From positions 26,270-90,269 of the forward strand of contig JAWXBM010000115.1 in NCBI GenBank assembly GCA_034440115.1: a stretch of DNA of 64,000 nucleotides. Direction: 5' to 3'. Each line of letters begins with the position of its first letter. Position 1 is the first letter of the stretch. Shown one piece after another: positions 25,267 through 32,409 of this stretch. Source of the DNA: JAWXBM01 sp034440115. GTDB taxonomy: Bacteria > Pseudomonadota > Gammaproteobacteria > Xanthomonadales > SZUA-36. A program made the translations under genes and the position numbers. Under the pieces are notes generated by a model that did no database searches, was not told where the DNA came from, and saw only the letters and a program-made list of their open reading frames with translations.

Positions 25267-25581
25267 TCACGGGTTCTTGTCCAGACGTTTAACAAAAACC
25301 TGCATCTCCTTCTGCGCTTGTTTGTCACCGCGCTGCAAAGCTACTGCAATACCTTTTTGCCAGGCCAGGCGCGCGGCAGCTTTATCTTCAAGTTCCAAAT
25401 GCAGTTTGCCCAGTGCTTTCCACGCTGCCGTGTAGTTCGGGTCTTGCTCAACCGCCGATTGCAGATGGTTAAGGGCGGCAGTCAAATCACCGCTTTGCTG
25501 CAATGCGCCTGCCAGGCTCAAACGCAGCATGGCGCTGTCGCGACCATTTTTGAGCATGCTTTCCAGAGCGGTGATGTCCAT
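25267..25581 (-). CDS. Small TPR protein downstream of trkH
   Basis: 104 residues with two to three TPR motifs (SAMLRLSLAGALQQSGDLTA; NYTAAWKALGKLHLELEDKA) and a basic C-terminus. No signal peptide or membrane segment, so probably cytosolic. It starts 18 bp after the trkH stop and is the last gene of the unit. Similar short TPR proteins of unknown role occur widely in gammaproteobacteria. Confidence 0.8.
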   Translation of the reverse strand: MDITALESMLKNGRDSAMLRLSLAGALQQSGDLTAALNHLQSAVEQDPNYTAAWKALGKLHLELEDKAAARLAWQKGIAVALQRGDKQAQKEMQVFVKRLDKNP

Positions 25582-25599
25582 GCGCGAATGCAGCTTTGA

Positions 25600-27051
25600 T
25601 CAGGCGCGCCAAAAGGCGGGTGTCAATAATACCAACAGCGTGTAAATCTCCAGTCGACCCAACAGCATGGCCACACACATGATAATTTTCGAGCTGTTGT
25701 TGAGGTGGGCATAATTCGCGCTTGCCTCTCCCAGTGCCGGGCCCAGGTTGGTCAGGCTGGATGCCGCCGTAGAGTAAGCCGTTAACGGATCCAGGCCGGT
25801 GGCAGTCAACAACAATGTGGTGATCGCAAAACAGGCCATGTAGAGAAAAAAGAACCCCCACACAGCGTCCATCACGGCATCGGAAGTTTTTTGTCCCCCC
25901 ACGCGGACCGGAAAAACTGCGTTGGGATGAATCAGGCGATGAACCTCCCGCGTCGATTGCTTGTAAAGCAAAATAATGCGTATCACTTTCATACCACCGG
26001 CCGTGCTGCTGGCGCAGCCGCCAATAAAGGCGATAAAGATCAGGAAGGTAGGCAGGAAACTGGTCCACTCAGCAAAGGGTGCGGTAGTAAAGCCGGTTGT
26101 TGTCATGGTGGAAATGACCTGGAAGGCGCCATAACGAAACGATTCAGCCAACGTCTCGTAAGTGCCGCCCAGGAACAGCGCCATGCTGACCAGAATGGTA
26201 AACAGCAACAGCAACGAGACATAAACCTTCAATTCCGGGTCGAGAAAATAGTACTGCATGGTGGCCCGTCTCCAGGCCAGGAAATGCAAGGAGAAATTGA
26301 TGCCGGCTATGACCATAAACGTCATCGCAATGAGTTCCAGTGTAGGGCTGTCCCAAAAGGCCAGGCTGGCATCGTGAGTGGAGAAGCCACCAATAGCCAC
26401 CGTGCTGAAAGCATGCCCAACAGCATCAAACATCGACATTCCGCCCAGCCAGTAAGCCAGGGTGCAGGCAATGGTAATGCCCACATAAATGATCCACAGC
26501 GCTTTGGCTGTTTCAGTGATGCGCGGCGTAAGCTTGGAGTCTTTCATCGGGCCGGGCATTTCGGCACGGTAAAGTTGCATACCGCCAATACGCAATATGG
26601 GCAGGATGGCTACCGCCAGAACGATGATGCCCATGCCGCCCAGCCATTGCAGTTGCTGACGGTAATACAGCACGGCATGCGGCAAAGTATCGATATGGGT
26701 AAGGATGGTTGCACCCGTAGTGGTTAACCCTGACATGGACTCAAATACCGCATCCACATAGGAAATCTGTGGCGTAACCAGCAGCGCGAAGGGCAGTGCC
26801 CCGACCAACACCAGTACCACCCAGCTGCTCACCACGACCAGAAAGCCGTCGCGCAAACGCAGTTCGCGGAAAGCATTGCGTACCGGCAGGTAGACCAGGG
26901 TGCCGGTCAGTAGCAGCAGGGCTGAGCAAATCAGGAACAGGTTGGCGGTACCGTCGTGATACCACCACGACACCAGGACTGGTGGCAGCATCATCAGGCT
27001 GGAGCCTGCGATCAGAAAACCTATGATCCGTTGGACGCCGGCAAAACCCAT
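25600..27051 (-). CDS. trkH: Trk potassium uptake protein TrkH
   Basis: 483 residues. An integral membrane protein with the four pore-loop repeats of the TrkH/KtrB family (SGLTTTGATILTHID; FSTVAIGGFSTHDASL; STMTTTGFTTAPFAEW; SSLTNLGPALGE near the end). It forms the potassium-translocating channel of the Trk system and works with TrkA, encoded 17 bp upstream in the same transcript. Length and pore signatures are normal. Confidence 0.96.
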   Translation of the reverse strand: MGFAGVQRIIGFLIAGSSLMMLPPVLVSWWYHDGTANLFLICSALLLLTGTLVYLPVRNAFRELRLRDGFLVVVSSWVVLVLVGALPFALLVTPQISYVDAVFESMSGLTTTGATILTHIDTLPHAVLYYRQQLQWLGGMGIIVLAVAILPILRIGGMQLYRAEMPGPMKDSKLTPRITETAKALWIIYVGITIACTLAYWLGGMSMFDAVGHAFSTVAIGGFSTHDASLAFWDSPTLELIAMTFMVIAGINFSLHFLAWRRATMQYYFLDPELKVYVSLLLLFTILVSMALFLGGTYETLAESFRYGAFQVISTMTTTGFTTAPFAEWTSFLPTFLIFIAFIGGCASSTAGGMKVIRIILLYKQSTREVHRLIHPNAVFPVRVGGQKTSDAVMDAVWGFFFLYMACFAITTLLLTATGLDPLTAYSTAASSLTNLGPALGEASANYAHLNNSSKIIMCVAMLLGRLEIYTLLVLLTPAFWRA

Positions 27052-27068
27052 TCAGGAGGCCCTAAATC

Positions 27069-28445
27069 TCAGATAAATGTCGCGCTGACCTGGAACAGGC
27101 GCTCGATCGCGGCGATCTGGCGCTTGTCCGGGACGAACAGTATGACGTGATCGCCTTCTGCAATCACAGTGTCATGATGGGCAATAATGACGTCTTCTCC
27201 CCGCACGATGGCAGGTATGGTGGTGCCTGAGGGCAGATCGATGTCTTCAATGCTTCTGCCAACCACCCGGGAACTGCGGCGATCACCGATGGCGATGGCT
27301 TCGATGGCCTCGGCTGCACCGCGGCGCAAGGAATGCACCCGCACCATGTTGCCGCGGCGGATATGCGTCAACAAAGCACCAATGGTGACCTGTTGCGGCG
27401 AAACGGCGATATCGATGGAACCCGATTCCACCAGGTCCACGTAGGACGGACGGTTGATCAGCGCGATGACTTTCTTGGCCCCCATTTTTTTCGCCAGCAT
27501 GGAGGAGAGGATATTGGCTTCGTCATCGTTGGTCAGCACGCAATACACGTCGGCCGTATCAATGGCCTCTTCGCGCAGCAAGGCCTCGTCGGCGCAATCG
27601 CCGATCAACACGATGGCCTTTTCCAGGTCCTGCGCAATCATTTCGGCGACATCGGGATCGCGCTCGATCAGCTTGACATGATGTTGTCGCTCCAGGCTGC
27701 GCGCCAGGTTGCTGCCGATGTTGCCGCCGCCGGCCAGCACAATGCGGTTCACCGGGCGATCCATGGGCCGCAGTTCCTTCATCACCGTGCGGATATGCTT
27801 GCGTGCGGCCAAAAAGAACACCGTGTCATTTTCTTCGATTACTGTGCTGCCGTCAGGAATGATAGTTTTGTCCTGGCGATAAATAGCGGCTACGCGAGCA
27901 TCAGCACCTACCGGCAGGTGTTCAGCCAGTGTGTGCAAGCGCTTGCCCACCAATGGACCACCGGCGTAGGCCTGGGTGGCCACCAACTGCGCGCGGCCAT
28001 CAGCAAAATCCAGCACCTGCAATGCACCAGGGTATTCGATCAGTCGTGAAATGTATTGCACCACCAGTGTTTCCGGACTGATCAGTACATCTACCGGGCA
28101 ATGTTCGCGGTTGAACAAGCCTGGCCGTTCCAGGTATTCGGAAGAGCGGATTCGGGCAATGCGCGTGGGGGTATTGAACAGGCTGTACGCTACCTGACAG
28201 GCCGTCATGTTGACTTCATCGCTGTTGGTCAATGCGATCACCAGGTCGGCATCCTCAATACCGGCCCGCACCAATACCTTGGGATGCGAGGCAAAGCCCA
28301 ACACGCCGCGGATATCCAACCGGTCCTGCAATTCCTTCAAGCGGCGGGGGTTGGTATCGACGATGGTGATGTCGTTTTCTTCAGTGGACAGGCTATGCGC
28401 CACCGTGGAGCCCACTTGGCCGGCTCCCAGTACAACTATCTTCAC
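27069..28445 (-). CDS. trkA: Trk potassium uptake regulatory subunit TrkA
   Basis: 458 residues with the duplicated RCK layout: N1 Rossmann start MKIVVLGAGQVGSTVAHSL, first TrkA-C domain, second Rossmann start NRIVLAGGGNIGSNLARSL (~232-250), second TrkA-C domain. It binds nucleotide and gates TrkH from the cytosolic side. The ATG at 28445 overlaps the stop of the NtrX-like gene by 4 bp. Normal length. Confidence 0.96.
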   Translation of the reverse strand: MKIVVLGAGQVGSTVAHSLSTEENDITIVDTNPRRLKELQDRLDIRGVLGFASHPKVLVRAGIEDADLVIALTNSDEVNMTACQVAYSLFNTPTRIARIRSSEYLERPGLFNREHCPVDVLISPETLVVQYISRLIEYPGALQVLDFADGRAQLVATQAYAGGPLVGKRLHTLAEHLPVGADARVAAIYRQDKTIIPDGSTVIEENDTVFFLAARKHIRTVMKELRPMDRPVNRIVLAGGGNIGSNLARSLERQHHVKLIERDPDVAEMIAQDLEKAIVLIGDCADEALLREEAIDTADVYCVLTNDDEANILSSMLAKKMGAKKVIALINRPSYVDLVESGSIDIAVSPQQVTIGALLTHIRRGNMVRVHSLRRGAAEAIEAIAIGDRRSSRVVGRSIEDIDLPSGTTIPAIVRGEDVIIAHHDTVIAEGDHVILFVPDKRQIAAIERLFQVSATFI

Positions 28446-29818
28446 CGCTTGCCTCCGCTGACTGATTTGGGATCAATGCCAAGAGAACGCAGCTTGCGAT
28501 ACAAATGGGTGCGCTCCATGCCCACCGATTCAGCCAGTTTGCCGACACTGCCGCCAGCTTTGCGCAACTGGTAACTGAGGTACTCGCGCTCAAACTGCTC
28601 GCGCGCTTCGCGCAAAGGTAATTCAAAAATCTCAGCCTGCAGGTTTTCGGCCTGTGGTGGTTCGGCAGGGCTGAGCCGCAACGCGTCCTCCACTTCAGCC
28701 ACACTGACTTCGCCTTCGCCGCCCAGAATCAATAAGCGTTGTACCAGGTTACGCAACTCGCGGATATTGCCCGGCCAGTTGTGGTTGCGCAGCCGGTTCA
28801 AAGCCGCCATGGAGAATGCGCGGTAGGGCAAGTCTTCGTGGTTGGGAATCCAGTCAGCATAAAAGCGCACCAGTTCGGGTACATCTTCAGCGCGCTCTTT
28901 CAGGGGCGGTAACTGCAAAGGCAATACGTTCAAGCGGAAATACAATTGTTCCAGGCTGGGATCTCGTGAGGCCAGATCCACCAGATCGGCACTGCCACTG
29001 GCAATAATGCGGCAGTTGAGTGTGCGCTTGCCGTCTTCGCCTTCCTTGCTGTAATGGCCCGATTCCAGCACTTGACTGATCAAACGGCGGGCTTCGGGCG
29101 GGATGTCCTGTATGTCCGCCAGAAACAAAGTGCCGCCGGCTGCCTGGTCGAATAATCCGGATTGGCCATTGCCATCATTGCTGCGGCCCAGCAGGTATTC
29201 ACGCATGGAGTCACCTTCGAGTTCAAAGTGATCCAGGCAAACGAAAGGGCCTGGGCTGCCACTGCGCGAATGAATGAATCGCGCCAGAGATTCCCGGCCA
29301 CAACCAGGCTCTGCAGTTATCAACACGTGGTGTTCATGCTGCGCCGCCTGCTCTGCCTTGCTGCGTAACAATTGCATGGCGGCGCTGTTGCCCCTGGGTT
29401 CGTTGACGGGCGAGCGGGTTTGTTTGTGGCCGGCATCCTGCCCGGCTTTGGTACTGGCCAATGCCTGGCTGACTACTGCCAGCAAGCGCGCCAGCGACAG
29501 AGGTTTCTGTACGAAATCGAAAGCCCCCAGTCGCGTTGCTTCAACCGCAGTTTCAACCGAACCGTGGCCGGACATGACCACTACCGGGCAGCGCAGTTTG
29601 CCGCCGGAAGACCACTCCTTGAGCAGGGTGATACCGTCTACATCCGGCATCCAGATGTCCAGTAACACCAGGTCGGGTGGCTTGCGGGCAAACTCGGCGC
29701 GGGCAATGTCGCCATTCTCAGCCACACTGACGCGGTAACCCTCGTCTGCGAGGATTTCTGAGACCAATTGGCGAATGTCTGGCTCGTCATCGACAACCAG
29801 GATATGGGCTTGAGTCAT
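28442..29818 (-). CDS. ntrX: NtrX-like response regulator with degenerate AAA+ domain
   Basis: 458 residues: receiver domain with Asp54 (LVLLDIWMPD), AAA+-type middle domain and Fis-type HTH (GSVGKLAESVGMERTHLYRK). The AAA+ domain is altered: the Walker A position reads AEPGCGRES, with Arg where Lys is expected, and the GAFTGA loop is replaced by LLGRSNDGNGQSGLFDQ. It is therefore not expected to activate sigma-54 and is more likely a phosphorylation-controlled DNA binder acting with sigma-70, as known for other NtrX proteins. Assignment as NtrX rests on the conserved order ntrY-ntrX-trkA-trkH. Here ntrY is separated from it by the bufferin genes. Confidence 0.88.
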   Translation of the reverse strand: MTQAHILVVDDEPDIRQLVSEILADEGYRVSVAENGDIARAEFARKPPDLVLLDIWMPDVDGITLLKEWSSGGKLRCPVVVMSGHGSVETAVEATRLGAFDFVQKPLSLARLLAVVSQALASTKAGQDAGHKQTRSPVNEPRGNSAAMQLLRSKAEQAAQHEHHVLITAEPGCGRESLARFIHSRSGSPGPFVCLDHFELEGDSMREYLLGRSNDGNGQSGLFDQAAGGTLFLADIQDIPPEARRLISQVLESGHYSKEGEDGKRTLNCRIIASGSADLVDLASRDPSLEQLYFRLNVLPLQLPPLKERAEDVPELVRFYADWIPNHEDLPYRAFSMAALNRLRNHNWPGNIRELRNLVQRLLILGGEGEVSVAEVEDALRLSPAEPPQAENLQAEIFELPLREAREQFEREYLSYQLRKAGGSVGKLAESVGMERTHLYRKLRSLGIDPKSVSGGKR

Positions 29819-29952
29819 GCTTTATGGATAGTTTGTTGCGTAGGCGCAACATGCTACTCCAATAGCCGGGGGCTGCCTAGCCGCAAATGGGGTTGTATGT
29901 CTGATTTATCGCTACGTGGATGTGGAAGTCTGATTGGCAAGCATGGTATGGG

Positions 29953-30774
29953 TCATGATGACTGAAGCTTGATAACCAATTGCTCATTGAGCCACGTTTG
30001 CAACAGGCCCACCGCGCGCGTGGGCACCTGTTCTTCCGCATGCCATTGGCACAGTCCTTCGCACACATCACCAAATGCCTTGCCGCTGCGGAACGCTTCG
30101 AGAGCCCAGGCCTCATCGGCTTCGGCCGGCCGGAACATCAGGCGCAGTTCCTGCCTCCACACCAGCCAGGCATCGGGATCTGCCTTCCAGTTAAAAGGCG
30201 GGGGTGTTGCTTCAGCATTCTCGTTCAGTGCCTGCCAGACCGTTGGCGCCGCGCAATGCAGCAGGAGTTCCTGCAGTGAGGAATGAAACCCGAGTTTAAG
30301 CCCGGCTAGTTCCTCAGGGGCGAGCTTCATCAGTTGAGCAAGGTCAACAAGCGGCGCGTCGGCAGTGTCGAATGCGTGACAGAGCGCCCATTCGAATTCC
30401 GCCAGTTCGGCGAGTTCGGGATGGCCACTGTAAGGCCGGGTGCGGTGCAGAAATTCCGGTAAGTGTGCGCCGAACCAGCGCAAGGAAGGTTGCCGCGAGG
30501 GATGTGCTGCGAGATAGGCGTAGATCAGGCGGGAGAATTCTTCATCGCCGAGAAACACATGAAGCTGGTGGTAATCGGAATCCAGCGCTTCGACCATCCG
30601 TTCCCGGTAGGCGTTGCTGTAAATATGCAGGCGAGTGGCGCGGGGCACCTGCGGCGTCTCGACAATTACATCCGCCAAGGCATCCGCGTCCGGTTCGAGC
30701 AGGTGTTGCTGGAAGCGCTGCTGCAGCTTCGTCAAGGGAAATCCATCGTTTGATGTCCTGTCCCGCCTATTCAT
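29953..30774 (-). CDS. bufC: DUF2063/BufC-type partner of the MNIO maturase
   Basis: 273 residues from ATG 30774, chosen because it lies 4 bp after the bufB stop; a longer frame to 30873 only overlaps bufB. The N-terminal DUF2063/HvfC-BufC domain shows the usual pattern LQQRFQQHLLEPDADALADV, RLHIYSNAYRERMVEALDSD (N-x-YR motif), FLGDEEFSRLIYAYLAAHPS. The C-terminal half carries WLVWRQELRLMFRP and AFGDVCEGLCQW. In known clusters this protein delivers the precursor peptide to the MNIO enzyme. It is the last gene of bufA-bufB-bufC; 134 bp without a gene separate it from ntrX. Confidence 0.88.
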   Translation of the reverse strand: MNRRDRTSNDGFPLTKLQQRFQQHLLEPDADALADVIVETPQVPRATRLHIYSNAYRERMVEALDSDYHQLHVFLGDEEFSRLIYAYLAAHPSRQPSLRWFGAHLPEFLHRTRPYSGHPELAELAEFEWALCHAFDTADAPLVDLAQLMKLAPEELAGLKLGFHSSLQELLLHCAAPTVWQALNENAEATPPPFNWKADPDAWLVWRQELRLMFRPAEADEAWALEAFRSGKAFGDVCEGLCQWHAEEQVPTRAVGLLQTWLNEQLVIKLQSS

Positions 30775-30778
30775 GGGC

Positions 30779-31639
30779 TCAGGCAGCCTGCTCCAGCACG
30801 ACCCGCTGGGCGATGCGCCGTGCGTGCTCAAGCTCAGCCAAAAGCTCCTCCAGGGGCGGAATGTCGTCGTCACGCTCGATCATGGTGGCGACGGGTCCGA
30901 ACCGGCGCACGGCATGCGCGTAGAGGTCCCAAACGCCATCGACCACCGGGTGGTCGTGGGTATCGATCAGGTAGTCGCCCCGATCGGTATGACCGGCCAG
31001 GTGATGCTGCCACACCCGTTCCGCCGGCACGCCGGCGAGATAATCGAGGGGATCGAAGCCATGATTACGCGCGCTGACGTAAATGTTGTTTATGTCGAGC
31101 AGGATCAGGCAATCGGCGGCTTCCGCCACCGCTCCCAGAAACTCCCATTCAGTCAGCGCCGAATCAGTGTAGGTCACATAACTTGAAACGTTTTCCAGCA
31201 AAATGCGGCGGCCCAGGAAGTCCTGCACCCGCCGGACGCGTTCAGCCACATGGCGCACTGCTTCCCCGGTATAGGGCAATGGCAGCAGGTCGTGCATGTT
31301 AAGTCCGCCAACTCCGGTCCAGCAGAGGTGATCGGAAATCCACCGGGGTTCGATTCGCGTTGCCAGCGCCTTTACCTGGCGCAGGTAATCCATGTTCAGC
31401 GGGTCACTGCCACCGATCGACAGCCCGACGCCATGCATCACCACAGGGTAGTTGGCGCGAATGCGATCGAGATAATGCAGGGGTTTACCACCGGCCACGA
31501 GATAGTTCTCGGTCAGCACCTCGAACCAGTCAACGGCCGGCTGATGTTCGAGGATGGCGGTGTAATGCTGGCGGCGAAGCCCCAGACCGAAGCCCAAGTG
31601 AGGCTTTGGTTGCCCAATGCGGGTAAAGGTTTCGCTCAT
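30779..31639 (-). CDS. bufB: MNIO (DUF692) bufferin maturase
   Basis: 286 residues. Multinuclear non-haem iron oxidase of the DUF692 family, TIM-barrel type. Candidate metal-binding positions seen in order: TENY (~43-46), His69 in VMHGVGLSIG, SDHLCW (~102-107), ENVSSY (~149-154), DINNIYVSA (~182-190), HHLAGH (~212-217), DTHDHPV (~226-232) and ERDDDIPP (~262-269). The family modifies Cys residues of small precursor peptides into oxazolone/thioamide or thiooxazole-type groups that bind copper. Here the substrate should be the Cys-rich peptide encoded upstream. bufC follows after 4 bp. Confidence 0.93.
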   Translation of the reverse strand: MSETFTRIGQPKPHLGFGLGLRRQHYTAILEHQPAVDWFEVLTENYLVAGGKPLHYLDRIRANYPVVMHGVGLSIGGSDPLNMDYLRQVKALATRIEPRWISDHLCWTGVGGLNMHDLLPLPYTGEAVRHVAERVRRVQDFLGRRILLENVSSYVTYTDSALTEWEFLGAVAEAADCLILLDINNIYVSARNHGFDPLDYLAGVPAERVWQHHLAGHTDRGDYLIDTHDHPVVDGVWDLYAHAVRRFGPVATMIERDDDIPPLEELLAELEHARRIAQRVVLEQAA

Positions 31640-31715
31640 GCGTCTGCTATCTGGGCGGTGACCTTGTCACGCCCAGTATGAAGAATGTTCAAGGACATCG
31701 ATTTCCTGGCAGAAA

Positions 31716-31735
31716 CGGGCGCCAAAAGGCGCCCG
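31716..31735 (-). terminator. Attenuator-like hairpin between precursor and maturase genes
   Basis: CGGGCGCC-AAAA-GGCGCCCG, a perfect 8-bp stem with a 4-nt loop. On the minus strand it is followed by TTTCTG, a short T-rich stretch. It lies between the bufA-like stop (31768) and the bufB start (31639), where partial termination would give much more precursor than enzyme, a common RiPP arrangement. Confidence 0.65.
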
Positions 31736-31767
31736 CTGCGAACTGCGCGTAGAAACGTGGAGAAAAA

Positions 31768-32025
31768 TCAGGCTTCCATCACCGTGCCGCCTGCTTCCGC
31801 GCAATCTTCCGCGGTCATTTCTTTGAAACCGTGGCCCTTGCAGGAATTCTGGCCTTTGCATGCATTATCAGCGGTCTTGCAGTCGGAAGTGCCTTTGCAA
31901 CTGGTCACGCCACCACAATGAACTGTGGCTTCGGTTGCCGGGGCGGCTTCCTGCGCCATGAGTGCGCCGCCACTGGCGAGAAGCGTGGCTGCTGCGACGG
32001 AGAACATGAGTTTCTTGCTGAACAT
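31768..32025 (-). CDS. bufA: Bufferin-like RiPP metallophore precursor (CKG-repeat type)
   Basis: 85 residues from ATG 32025, preceded by GGAGG at 10 nt. The signal peptide (MFSKKLMFSVAAATLLASGG, cleavage near ALMA-Q) leads to a 60-residue mature part with six Cys (37, 43, 49, 56, 62, 75) arranged as SCKGTSDCK, ACKGQNSCKGHGF and EDCAEAGG. The CKG/SCKG pattern fits the periplasmic bufferin-type metallophore precursors seen with MNIO and DUF2063 partners, closer to the type called BufA2 than to the DUF2282-type BufA1 (my recollection, to be checked). The two expected partner genes follow directly. Probable role: copper sequestration in the periplasm after Cys modification. Confidence 0.88.
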   Translation of the reverse strand: MFSKKLMFSVAAATLLASGGALMAQEAAPATEATVHCGGVTSCKGTSDCKTADNACKGQNSCKGHGFKEMTAEDCAEAGGTVMEA

Positions 32026-32409
32026 AATTGTAAACCTCCAAGTGGTTGATGACACGGGTGGAAATCGCCCGTTGTCGTTTAGACCGGTCTTTGCTTGAAC
32101 CGATTACACCAGCAACACGCCCCTGCGTTCCGCTGATTGTCTCAGGCGGAAGCGGGAGTGATCAAATCAGCTCAAAACCCGATCTTCAGCCCAGTCACTG
32201 ATCTTTTGGCTGGTAAGGCGATAGTGAGCCTCTTTCATGCGACTGTCCAGAGCCTGCGGAGGGTCCTGACGCAACGCACACCGCTGTTGAGGATAGACGG
32301 ACAAACACCATGAAAGTCACACCACTCCCAAGTCGGGAGCAGCAAGCAGGTTTCCGGGTTGGGCTCATTAGTGCCGTCATGGGTGGATGGCTGGCTTTAC
32401 CAAACCCGG
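32026..32409 (-). other. Promoter region of the bufferin cluster
   Basis: 384 bp between the ntrY stop and the bufA-like start with no gene I can support. It holds a perfect 10-bp palindrome AGACCGGTCT (32081-32090), about 56 bp upstream of the start codon, as a candidate operator, a CTCCC-AAGTC-GGGAG stem (near 32325-32339) and a short direct repeat AACCCGGT/AACCCGGT overlapping the ntrY end. No clear sigma-70 -35/-10 pair was recognised; an ECF-type promoter is possible but not identified. Confidence 0.4.

Noticed and set aside
25891..26727. Plus-strand frame of 278 codons
   Set aside because: Antisense shadow of trkH; Gln/His-rich with no recognisable domain.
29953..32025. Methanobactin cluster
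   Set aside because: MNIO plus partner recalls MbnB/MbnC, but the precursor is a long exported six-Cys CKG-type protein and no methanobactin leader or transport genes are present.
32081..32090. AGACCGGTCT as a copper-regulator (CueR-like) operator
   Set aside because: Symmetric but too short and unlike the CueR consensus; kept only as a candidate site in the promoter-region note.
32195..32380. Minus-strand 61-codon frame upstream of the bufferin precursor
   Set aside because: No ribosome site, no conserved pattern, and low-complexity Ser content; probably chance.
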